DNA from: Methanosarcina sp. MTP4
Lineage (GTDB): Archaea; Halobacteriota; Methanosarcinia; Methanosarcinales; Methanosarcinaceae
NCBI RefSeq assembly: GCF_000970045.1
Contig: NZ_CP009505.1
Span: forward strand, 186,001 to 250,000
Length of the DNA stretch: 64,000 bases
Direction: 5' to 3'
Positions 52,288 to 60,148 of this stretch are shown piece after piece. Each line of letters opens with the position of its first letter. The first letter of the stretch is position 1. The notes beneath the pieces were generated by a model that had not been told where the DNA came from, made no database searches, and saw only the letters and a list, made by a program, of their open reading frames with translations. The position numbers and the translations under genes are program-made.

Positions 52288-53210
52288 TCAATCACCCCCA
52301 TAGCCAGCGTAAGCAGTGCCATCCGGGTCGGGACGCCGTAGAATGCCTGCTGGAAGTAGCATGCATACGGGGTCTCGTCAACCTCCGGCGAAATCTCGTT
52401 GACCCTTGGCAGTGGGTGCAGGATCTTCAGGTCCGGAGCAGCATTTTCCAGAAGCTCGCCTGTGAGTTTCAGCCGGTTTTTCACCTTTTCGTATTCCTCC
52501 GGGTCAGGGAAACGTTCCTGCTGGACCCTGGTCATGTAAAGGACCTCGATATCCCCTATCACATCCTCAAAGGAATCGGTTTCCCCTACTTTGATGTTCT
52601 GTCTTTTCAGGTCCCGGACAATCTCTGCGGGCATCCGGAGTTCGGGGGGGGAGACGAAGGTCATTTCCGCTCCGTAAAGGGAAAGCGCATGACAGAGGGA
52701 GTGCACGGTCCGCCCGTATTTCAGGTCTCCCGCCATGGCGATTTTCAGGCCTTCGAGGTGGCTCTCCCTGCGGATGGTGTAAAGGTCGAGGAAAGTCTGG
52801 GTAGGGTGGTGGATAGACCCGTCCCCGCCGTTGATTATTGGCACACTTGCGAATTCCGAAGCCATGCGCGCCGATCCGTCCTGGGGATGGCGCAGCACAA
52901 TCAGGTCGGCATACTTGCTGATCACACGGATGGTATCGGCAAGGTTTTCCCCCTTCATGACCGAACTTGCTTCCACGGACCCAAGATTGATAATCTGCCC
53001 CCCAAGCCTCTGGATCGCGGTTTCAAATGATAGCCGGGTCCGGGTGCTCGGTTCGAAAAAAAGAAGTGCGATGATCTTTCCGTCAAGAAGCCGGGACTTT
53101 TCCATCCCCCTGGCAACCGGTTCAAGTTTTTCAGCGGTGTCCAGCACGTGGTCGATTTCTTCTCGCGAAAAGTCTTTCATTGAGATGACGTGTCGGTTCT
53201 TAAATGACAT
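52284..53210 (-). CDS. pyrB: Aspartate carbamoyltransferase catalytic subunit
   Basis: 308 residues with the carbamoyl-phosphate loop FFEPSTRTRLSFE at about 51-63, the K-G loop SSVMKGENLADT at about 82, VLRHPQDG at about 105, HHPTQTFLDLYT at about 134 and ILHPLPRVNEI near 263. It joins carbamoyl phosphate and aspartate, the first committed step of pyrimidine synthesis, in the cytoplasm with PyrI. Its G+C-rich coding sequence is like that of dapAB. Confidence 0.97.
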   Translation of the reverse strand: MSFKNRHVISMKDFSREEIDHVLDTAEKLEPVARGMEKSRLLDGKIIALLFFEPSTRTRLSFETAIQRLGGQIINLGSVEASSVMKGENLADTIRVISKYADLIVLRHPQDGSARMASEFASVPIINGGDGSIHHPTQTFLDLYTIRRESHLEGLKIAMAGDLKYGRTVHSLCHALSLYGAEMTFVSPPELRMPAEIVRDLKRQNIKVGETDSFEDVIGDIEVLYMTRVQQERFPDPEEYEKVKNRLKLTGELLENAAPDLKILHPLPRVNEISPEVDETPYACYFQQAFYGVPTRMALLTLAMGVIE

Positions 53211-53270
53211 CCGGTTTTCATAAAGGATTCTCTGAGATATAACCTTTGCTCCGAAAATTTAATGAGTGAG

Positions 53271-53366
53271 TTTTCATTCTTTATTTGCTTATTTTTCCAC
53301 TTATTCTTCACTCATTTTCCACTCATTCTTCACTTATTTTCCACTCATTCTTCACTTATTTTTTCA
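53271..53366. repeat. 22-bp A/T-rich tandem repeat
   Basis: Imperfect units of the type CTTATTTTCCACTCATTCTTCA run between pyrB and the DUF5788-like gene and into the last codons of the latter. Non-coding except for the last codons of that gene. Confidence 0.75.
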
Positions 53367-53808
53367 CTTCTTTGAGGAATTCAAGCCAGAGTTTAGCGTC
53401 CCTTACCCTCTGATCTGCAAATTTTTCCTGGAAGTGCTTCGTCCTTTCTTTCAGGCTTCCGTCTTCAATATCCCGGAGGTCCATTATCGCACGCAAAAGC
53501 CCTGCGGTTTCATGGTAAAGAGCCCTGGCTTCATCCCTGGTCAGGGCCATTTCTTCCAGCTCTTTTTCATCTTCCTCTTCCTTTCCGGAAATAAGTTTAA
53601 TACAATTATCTATCTGTTCCTTCTCCTCCGGTGTGATTTCATCTTTCCGGATCAGTTCCCAGACGTACTCATGCAAAGGACAGTCTTTACCTTCGACCTC
53701 CACATGGTTCGGAATCCTCTGTCCGACCCAGAACAACCGGGAGTGCAGAGCCGAAAGCAATTGCCTCCGCTCTTCTTCGCTTATGTATTCCTTTGAGTTA
53801 TGGTCCGT
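53356..53808 (-). CDS. Second DUF5788-like protein, apparent ACG start
   Basis: About 150 residues if started at ACG 53808. From TTG 53760 only 134 remain. Homology to the protein at 50249 extends upstream of that TTG: KEYISEEERRQLLSAL aligns with MELITEPERKKLLWSL, and the TTG lies in the middle of this segment. A stop (TAA) lies two codons before ACG. GGGGGAT stands five bases before the ACG, in ribosome-site position. So the natural start appears to be ACG, or an ATG changed by one base. The rest matches the paralogue (HSRLFWVGQRIP, ALTRDEARALYHETAGLLRA). Confidence 0.6.
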   Translation of the reverse strand, partial: TDHNSKEYISEEERRQLLSALHSRLFWVGQRIPNHVEVEGKDCPLHEYVWELIRKDEITPEEKEQIDNCIKLISGKEEEDEKELEEMALTRDEARALYHETAGLLRAIMDLRDIEDGSLKERTKHFQEKFADQRVRDAKLWLEFLKEVKK

Positions 53809-54142
53809 ATTTTATCCCCCTGAACAGATTATTGTTCTACCTTAAAAAAATATCGGAAATGCCATTTTTACTGAAATCTTGTTGAAATCTTGTTGAAATC
53901 TTGTTGAAATCATAAACTAATCAAAAAATTAATTAAATGTTGGAATAAAACTTCGGGATAAAATGAAACTCAAGAAGTAATACAAAGAGTAATACGAATA
54001 AAAACAAAAAGCAATATAGATAATAAGACCCTACATACTAAAAAATGGAATATTAAATAATCCTTACAATAAAATTTACAGAGGGGAGCAGGTTCGGAAA
54101 TGCTGCATTTCAAAAACTTGTAGTGTTTCCGGCTTCCCGCTT
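53809..54142. other. Intergenic region before hps-rraA
   Basis: A/T rich, no gene. It contains three 11-bp units TGAAATCTTGT (53872-53904) with a partial fourth, and likely holds the divergent promoters. Confidence 0.5.
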
Positions 54143-54150
54143 GAGGTGAT
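54143..54150 (+). promoter_or_regulatory. Extended ribosome site GAGGTGAT before an ATA codon
   Basis: Eight bases fully complementary to the methanogen 16S 3' end, placed three bases before ATA 54154. No other in-frame codon nearby is a standard start. Confidence 0.8.
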
Positions 54151-54153
54151 AAT

Positions 54154-55431
54154 ATAGTTCTAATTCAGGTTGCACTTGATCTCCTTGAAATGGACCGCTC
54201 GGTTAAAATTGCACGGGAAGCAATCGCCGGGGGAGCTGACTGGATCGAAATCGGGACACCCCTGATTAAAAGCGAAGGTATGGATACAGTCCGCACAATG
54301 CGGAAAGCCTTCCCGGACAGGACGATCCTGGCCGACATGAAAACCGTAGATACGGGAGCAATGGAAGTGGAGATGGCGGCAAAAGCCGGAGCTGACGTTG
54401 CCATTGTGCTCGGAAGTGCTGACGACTCCACCATTCTTGACGCACTCCGGTCCGCCCATAAGTACGGGATCAGGCTGATGGCAGACCTTATCTCAGCCCC
54501 TGAGCCTGTAGGCCGGGCCGTGGAACTCGAGGCCCTTGGCGTGGACTACATCAACGTCCATGTAGGGATTGACCAGCAGATGATGGGCAAGGACCCTGTT
54601 TCCATTCTCATGGAAATTGCGGAGAAGGTAAATGTCAAGCTAGCGGTGGCAGGCGGGCTCGATGCGGAAAGTGCAGCCCAGGCGGTCAGGGCGGGAGCTG
54701 AGATCGTAATCGTCGGCGGGAACATAACCCGCTCGGACAACGTAACCGAAGCTGCCCAAAAAATCAGACAGAGCGTGGACGCCCCGGGCTCCATAGAGAT
54801 CCGGGACAGGGGCACCCTGGATCAGGAGATCCGGGAGATCCTCATGGAAGTTTCCACCTCCAACATCTCAGACGCCCTGCACAGGAAAGGGGCGATGAAA
54901 GGCATCCATCCTCTCGTCAGGGGGAAGGTGGTCGGGACTGCAATCACGGTTCAGTCCTTTGCCGGGGACTGGGCAAAAACCGTGGAAGCCATCGACGAAG
55001 CAAAAGAAGGGGACGTAATCGTCATCTATAACGAATGCAAAGATATCGCCTGCTGGGGCGGGCTTGCGACCTTAAGTTCCCTGAACAAGGGCATTGCCGG
55101 AGTGGTCATCGAAGGTGCGGTCCGGGACATTGACGAGGTTGAAAAATTGGGCCTTCCTATCTACACGAGCAACACTGTCCCGAACGCCGGGGATCCAAAA
55201 GGTTTCGGGGAAATGAACGCCGAGATCACATGCGGTGGTCAGACTGTAAAGCCCGGGGACTACATCGTGGGCGACGAAAGCGGGGTCGTGGTGGTCCCGA
55301 AGGAAAGGGCTTACGAAATTGCCCGGAGGGCAAAAGAAGTTTACAAAACCGAAAACCGGATCTTCGATGAAATTCGGAGAGGTGGGACCCTTTCGGAAAT
55401 CCTCGAACTCAAGAAATGGGAAAAACTTTGA
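54154..55431 (+). CDS. 3-hexulose-6-phosphate synthase fused to RraA-like domain, apparent ATA start
   Basis: 425 residues. Residues 1-210 are Hps: [51 protein letters not shown] and [10 protein letters not shown], an orotidine-5'-phosphate decarboxylase-type TIM barrel. Residues 225-420 are an RraA/demethylmenaquinone methyltransferase-like domain ([35 protein letters not shown]). In methanogens Hps supplies ribulose-5-phosphate for nucleotides and releases formaldehyde; the role of the RraA part is not settled. The first ATG (54190) would lose strand 1 with its catalytic Asp; the frame is closed by TGA at 54142. GAGGTGAT ends three bases before an ATA at 54154, so ATA looks like the start. 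Confidence 0.85.
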   Translation: MVLIQVALDLLEMDRSVKIAREAIAGGADWIEIGTPLIKSEGMDTVRTMRKAFPDRTILADMKTVDTGAMEVEMAAKAGADVAIVLGSADDSTILDALRSAHKYGIRLMADLISAPEPVGRAVELEALGVDYINVHVGIDQQMMGKDPVSILMEIAEKVNVKLAVAGGLDAESAAQAVRAGAEIVIVGGNITRSDNVTEAAQKIRQSVDAPGSIEIRDRGTLDQEIREILMEVSTSNISDALHRKGAMKGIHPLVRGKVVGTAITVQSFAGDWAKTVEAIDEAKEGDVIVIYNECKDIACWGGLATLSSLNKGIAGVVIEGAVRDIDEVEKLGLPIYTSNTVPNAGDPKGFGEMNAEITCGGQTVKPGDYIVGDESGVVVVPKERAYEIARRAKEVYKTENRIFDEIRRGGTLSEILELKKWEKL

Positions 55432-55618
55432 AACCGGGAAAACTTTGAAACCGTAACAACTTTTAAATCAATTTTTTATAGCTGGATGAGTTTAAGGTCC
55501 TGCTGTGAAGGTTAAAAACAGTGCTGTGAAGGGCAGGAAAAACGGCAGGGAAAACAATAAAATTCGGGAAGAACAAAAATACTAAGGGAAACTGAAGAAA
55601 AATCAAAAAAATCCAGGC

Positions 55619-56407
55619 ATGATAGAAGCGTTGAAACTGGCAGCTTGCCTGCCCTTCCTACTCTATTCTTCCTACTCGGACCTGAAGACCCGCAGGGTTT
55701 CTAACAGGGTATGGAAGCTCATGCTTCTTTCTCTTTCGGGGTTTGTGTTGTATGAAGCAGCCCAGGGAGGCACTTCCTATGTCATTAGGCTTCTTTTTTC
55801 TTTTTTCTTCATTTTTTCCCTGACATACCTCCTGTTCCGCCTAAAAGTCTTCGGGGGCGCGGATGCAAAAGCCCTGATTGTACTCTCGATCCTCATCCCG
55901 GTATATCCTGCCCTGGATCTGGGGGGGCAAAACTTTCCCCTGCTAGGGGTGGCCCCCCATGGGCTCTTTTCCCTGACTGTTCTTGAAAATGCCCTGCTCC
56001 TGACGGCTATTGTTCCCCTGGGGATTTTCTGCTATAACCTGTTCCATTTTTCCCCTGGCATGCTCAAAAAGCCCTTTTATATGCTCGTAGCCTACAGGAT
56101 AAATTTAGGAGACCTGCCCCTGCTCCTGGAAAAAGGCAGGCGCATCCGGCTTATCGAACGTTTCGAATTCGATAACGGAAAGCTTGTACCTCACTTTACA
56201 GGCAACGGGATAGTTTTAAACTTTAATGCCCTCTCCCGGCTCGAAGCCCATGCCAGTAAGGGGCTCATGGAAAGCTTCATCTGGGTAACGCCGGGCCTTC
56301 CTTTCATGGTTCCCATAAGTGCAGGCTTTCTCACAGCCGTTGTCCTCGGGGACCTGGTCTTTCACTTTATTATTAAATTTATTGAATACTGGGCCCTCAT
56401 ATTCTGA
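55619..56407 (+). CDS. Archaeal prepilin/preflagellin peptidase (A24-type aspartic protease)
   Basis: 262 residues, about seven membrane segments. The two catalytic Asp are visible: SYSDLKTRRVSNRVW at about 19-33 and FGGADAKAL at about 80 (GxGD class, here GGAD). These membrane proteases cut the short charged leader from archaeal type-IV pilins and archaellins. The long loop with KGRRIRLIERFEFDNG is typical of the larger, EppA/PibD-unlike subgroup. A pilin-like gene lies 204 bases downstream, a likely substrate. Confidence 0.82.
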   Translation: MIEALKLAACLPFLLYSSYSDLKTRRVSNRVWKLMLLSLSGFVLYEAAQGGTSYVIRLLFSFFFIFSLTYLLFRLKVFGGADAKALIVLSILIPVYPALDLGGQNFPLLGVAPHGLFSLTVLENALLLTAIVPLGIFCYNLFHFSPGMLKKPFYMLVAYRINLGDLPLLLEKGRRIRLIERFEFDNGKLVPHFTGNGIVLNFNALSRLEAHASKGLMESFIWVTPGLPFMVPISAGFLTAVVLGDLVFHFIIKFIEYWALIF

Positions 56408-56611
56408 ATTTTTATTCGAAGCTTTGCCTCAGGAAAAAGAGAGCATTGTACGCAAATAAAGAGGGATAAGTGGAGTAATAGAGGGGATTTAAAAAAAGAA
56501 AATGTCTTAATTTTTTCAAATAGTATTGCAACCTTTTTATATTTGAAAATCAATACTTCATAATATTAATTTTGGAGATTTTCAAGAAATTTTTGGGCAC
56601 AAGGTGAGAAC

Positions 56612-57049
56612 ATGAAGGGGGAAGACTTTCTAAGCGACGAAAGGGCCGTAAATCCGGGTGTGATTGTTGCTGCGGGAATAATCGGGATAGCCGTCCTTGC
56701 CGTCCTTGCAACAGCTTTTATGTTTGGTGAGAGTACGGAAAAAGCGGTTAGTTCTGGAAGATTAATTAAAATAGAAGTCAAAGTTCTCGACTCAAATACC
56801 CTTAAACTCGAACATCAGGGAGGAGACCCCCTTGATTTCGGAGAGGATACGAAGTTTCTTCTCTCCCGCGAAGAGGTTGAGTACGAACTATCTTTCCCCT
56901 CCGAAATATCTCAACTGGAAGTGGGAGACTCAATGGAAATCACCCTGCCCGAAGGGGCGGAACTGAAAAAAGGGGAAAGCGCCCTGCTCAGGATAAGGGA
57001 CGTGAAGATAAGGAAAGACATCTTCAGGAAAGAGATAAGCTTCGACTGA
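56612..57049 (+). CDS. Archaeal type-IV pilin-like protein (Pilin_N type)
   Basis: 145 residues. Start ATG with AAGGTGAG upstream. A charged leader KGEDFLSDERAVNP runs into a hydrophobic helix GVIVAAGIIGIAVLAVLATA, the layout of archaeal class-III pilins cut by the peptidase upstream. The outer domain (about 45-145) is a charged beta-rich segment with no Cys. Likely a pilus or pseudopilus subunit; the exact cut site is uncertain because the usual Gly is in an NPG context. Confidence 0.75.
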   Translation: MKGEDFLSDERAVNPGVIVAAGIIGIAVLAVLATAFMFGESTEKAVSSGRLIKIEVKVLDSNTLKLEHQGGDPLDFGEDTKFLLSREEVEYELSFPSEISQLEVGDSMEITLPEGAELKKGESALLRIRDVKIRKDIFRKEISFD

Positions 57050-57080
57050 AGTTTCAAAGAAAGAATGAAGGTTGAAAGGG

Positions 57081-59942
57081 TCATTCCAGCAGCCTGGAAA
57101 AAAGAAGAGCCTTTACCAGCTTCAGTTCCCCTTCAGAAAAGTTTTCCCCGAACCGGGTTTTTAAAAGGGAAGCAAACTCTGTTTCAAGTTCTTCAACTAC
57201 TGTTTTAACTTGCTGCCGCTTATCCGGGGTGACAAAGCCGCCGATCTCACTGATTTTTCCGGCAAGGATCAGTTGTTCAAGCTGTTTGCAAACGGTTCCG
57301 GTCCCAAGCCCCCTTATTTCGGCAATCTCGCTTATTCCCAGGCCCTGCCTGCAAAGTGAGAAGGTCTCCTCAAGGGAGTCGGAAAGTCTTTCGGAAGCTT
57401 CGGGCCCGGACTTCCCGGAAGGGTCAGAACCTCCCCGAAGGGCAGGAGCTTTTCCAGTCCAGTCCTCGATGCTCGTTGCCAGAAGCCGGCTTTTTCTTGC
57501 GGGAGATACCGGGTTCCTGGCAGGCTCCTTTTTCCCGGATTCAGGCAAGAACCCGGCGGTTTCGGGGTCGAGTTCATTTTGAATCCCGTTTTGAATCCCA
57601 TTTTGCACTTCGGTTAGCACTTTATTTTGAACTTCAACTCCCGTTCCACTGTCCGCCTCCGTTCCAAATTCTGTTCCAAATTCGGCTCTAAATTCGGTTA
57701 CCAGGTTGGAACCTCGGTCAGGTTCGGGTTTCAAGCCTTTTTTGGATTCCAGGCTTTTTTTGGGTTCCAGGCTTTTTTCGGGTTTCAAGCCTTGTTTGGG
57801 TTCCGGGCTCATTCCTTCGGCTTTGTCCCGGGGAACTTCGGCATTTTTTACTTTCCCGGGCTCTCCCAGTCCGTAGTCCAGGCAGTAGTTTTCAATTTCC
57901 AGCAGGAAGACGTCCCCGTATTTCCGGAGCTTGTGATCGCCCACTCCGGTAATGGCATGGAAATCTTCATTGTTTTTCGGGAATTTAGTAGCCATTTCCT
58001 TCAGGCTCGTATCGGAAAAAATGATGTAAGGAGGAAGGTTTTTCTTTACTGCGATCTGCTTCCGGAGGGCTTTTAAGCGCTCGAAAAGGATGTAGTCGAT
58101 ATCCTCTCCTGATTTTGCCAGGTCCCCGGCTTCAACCGTTTCCTGGATCTCGGCAGCTTCTAAATGGTCTTCCGTCCCTTTCTCTGGCTTGCATTTTTTT
58201 CTTTTTGCAGCCTTTGCAGCCATTCCGGGAACAGGAATTCCGGAAGCGGGCATTTCCGGGGCAGCAATTTCAGGGGCAGGGGAGGGGGTGCCCCCGTCTT
58301 CAATTTCAGGCACGAACCCTGAAGGGCAGACGAGCTCCACTTTCTCGGAACCCCGCAAGATTTTCCTGCTCATGGCGTTGAGCTTCAGGAGGGGGTAACG
58401 GGCTCCGCTGACGTCCAGGAGACCGGTGTTGATCATCTCGGAGGCCAGGGTCTTCCACTGATCCTTAGTAAACTCCCTGCCGCTTCCGTGGGCCTTCAGG
58501 CGTTCATGGCGGTTCTGCTTGACCTTCTTATTTTTGGATCCCGTCAGGACGTCAATGGCATAATTCGTGCCGAAGCGCTGGTTGAGTTCCTGGACGCAGG
58601 CAATCAGTTTCTTTGCGGCTTCCGTCCCGTCAAAGGTCCCTTTCGGGTGGAGGCAGGTGTCGCAGTTTCCGCAGGCCTCGGGAAGAATCTCTCCGAAATA
58701 TTCAAGGAGCGTTTGCCGCCTGCACTTATTGCTCTCACAGTAGGCCACCATCTGCCTGAGCTGCACCAGAGCGATGTCTTTTTCCTTTTCGTTCGTCTTC
58801 TGGTTTATGAAATACTCGATCTTGAAGCGGTCTCCCCTGCTGAAAAAAAGGAGGCACTCACAGGGACTGCCGTCCCGGCCCCCACGTCCGGTTTCCTGGT
58901 AGTAGCTCTCGAGGTTGCGGGGGAGGTCATAGTGGATAACAAAACGGACGTTGGACTTGTCAATTCCCATCCCGAAAGCAATGGTCGCAACGATAATGTC
59001 CGCGTCGTCCTTTATGAAGAGTTCCTGGTTCCTTGCACGCTCGGTATCGGAAAGCCCCGCATGGTAGGGAAGAGCCCTGAACCCTGCCCGGCTCAGTTTA
59101 TTTGACAGGTTTTCCACATTGTTCCGGCTCTGGCAGTAGATAATCCCGGCTTCTCCCCTGCGCCTGCGCAGGTAGTCGGTGATTTCCGAGAAGGTCTCTT
59201 TTTTTGGCCTTACCTCATAGTAGAGGTTTCTCCGGTCGAAGCTTGCCACATAAGGCCCGGTTTCAGGGTCAATCTTCAGGCCAAGCTGGGTGATTATGTC
59301 TTTCTTAACCCTTTCCGTGGCTGTTGCCGTAAGCGCGATAACCGGTACGTCGGAAAAGCCCTTTTCCTTCCCCCTCAGAAGTTTCAGTTTCCTGTACTCG
59401 GGCCGGAAATCGTGCCCCCACTCGGAAATGCAGTGCGCCTCGTCGATTGCAAAAAGGTTGACCTTCCCTTTCTTCAAAAACGTAAGGGTTCCGGGCATCA
59501 TGAGCCTCTCGGGCGCAACGTAGAGGACTTTCAGCCTGTTCTCAAGAAAAGCGTTTTTCACGTCCCGGATTTCCCTGGCACTCTGGGTACTGTTCATACA
59601 GGCCGCAGCAACCCCGTTGGCTTCCAGCCCGTCGACCTGGTCCTTCATAAGGGAAATCAGGGGCGAGACCACAACCGTTACCCCGTCCTGCAAAAGGGCA
59701 GGCAGCTGGTAGCAAAGAGACTTGCCTCCCCCGGTTGGCATGAGCACGAAAACGTCTTTTCCGTCCAGGACATCATTGACAATTTCTTCCTGCAGGGGAC
59801 GAAAAGATGTATAACCGAAATACTGGCGGAGGATCGAATAAATATTAGCTGTCCTGAGGACCCCGGACTCAAGTTCGACCTTGCTCTCCCTCAACACATC
59901 GTAATCCACGCTTATACTTTCAATGTCCTCTGAAAACTCCAT
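57081..59942 (-). CDS. recQ: RecQ family DNA helicase with extended C-terminus
   Basis: 953 residues; most bacterial RecQ are about 600. Helicase core: FRPLQEEIVNDVLDGKD, Walker A PTGGGKSLCYQLPAL at about 69, DEAHCISEWGHDFRP at about 170, ALTATATERV and QETGRGGRDG at about 345. A zinc domain (CESNKCRR, CGNCDTC), a winged helix and an HRDC domain (near 620-695) follow. A low-complexity stretch of repeated EPKKSLESKKGLKP-like units and TEFGTE units separates HRDC from a C-terminal HTH/helix region (LSDSLEETFSLCRQGLGISE). It unwinds DNA 3'-5' in repair and recombination. Confidence 0.93.
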   Translation of the reverse strand: MEFSEDIESISVDYDVLRESKVELESGVLRTANIYSILRQYFGYTSFRPLQEEIVNDVLDGKDVFVLMPTGGGKSLCYQLPALLQDGVTVVVSPLISLMKDQVDGLEANGVAAACMNSTQSAREIRDVKNAFLENRLKVLYVAPERLMMPGTLTFLKKGKVNLFAIDEAHCISEWGHDFRPEYRKLKLLRGKEKGFSDVPVIALTATATERVKKDIITQLGLKIDPETGPYVASFDRRNLYYEVRPKKETFSEITDYLRRRRGEAGIIYCQSRNNVENLSNKLSRAGFRALPYHAGLSDTERARNQELFIKDDADIIVATIAFGMGIDKSNVRFVIHYDLPRNLESYYQETGRGGRDGSPCECLLFFSRGDRFKIEYFINQKTNEKEKDIALVQLRQMVAYCESNKCRRQTLLEYFGEILPEACGNCDTCLHPKGTFDGTEAAKKLIACVQELNQRFGTNYAIDVLTGSKNKKVKQNRHERLKAHGSGREFTKDQWKTLASEMINTGLLDVSGARYPLLKLNAMSRKILRGSEKVELVCPSGFVPEIEDGGTPSPAPEIAAPEMPASGIPVPGMAAKAAKRKKCKPEKGTEDHLEAAEIQETVEAGDLAKSGEDIDYILFERLKALRKQIAVKKNLPPYIIFSDTSLKEMATKFPKNNEDFHAITGVGDHKLRKYGDVFLLEIENYCLDYGLGEPGKVKNAEVPRDKAEGMSPEPKQGLKPEKSLEPKKSLESKKGLKPEPDRGSNLVTEFRAEFGTEFGTEADSGTGVEVQNKVLTEVQNGIQNGIQNELDPETAGFLPESGKKEPARNPVSPARKSRLLATSIEDWTGKAPALRGGSDPSGKSGPEASERLSDSLEETFSLCRQGLGISEIAEIRGLGTGTVCKQLEQLILAGKISEIGGFVTPDKRQQVKTVVEELETEFASLLKTRFGENFSEGELKLVKALLFSRLLE

Positions 59943-60027
59943 ACTGCTGTGGTGTTTTCTGGCTTATTCTATTTAAGTTGCGGGTGTGTGGGGTGAAAGT
60001 ATTTGAAAGGTTTGGCCCCTCTCCCTA

Positions 60028-60044
60028 CATTCGCTAGGCGAATG
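60028..60044. promoter_or_regulatory. Palindrome CATTCGCTAGGCGAATG upstream of recQ
   Basis: Seven-base perfect arms with a three-base centre, 86 bases before the recQ start and 105 bases after the stop of the surface-protein gene. It may be an operator for recQ or a terminator stem for the surface-protein operon, though no T run follows on the minus strand. Confidence 0.4.
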
Positions 60045-60148
60045 TCCCACTCCAGTATAAATACTTTTGGAAATGTTGAAATAACAAAAGAGCTGCCTTT
60101 TGACCCCCATTTAATGTACAGGATACTTTCCTCCAGCTTTTCAAATTT

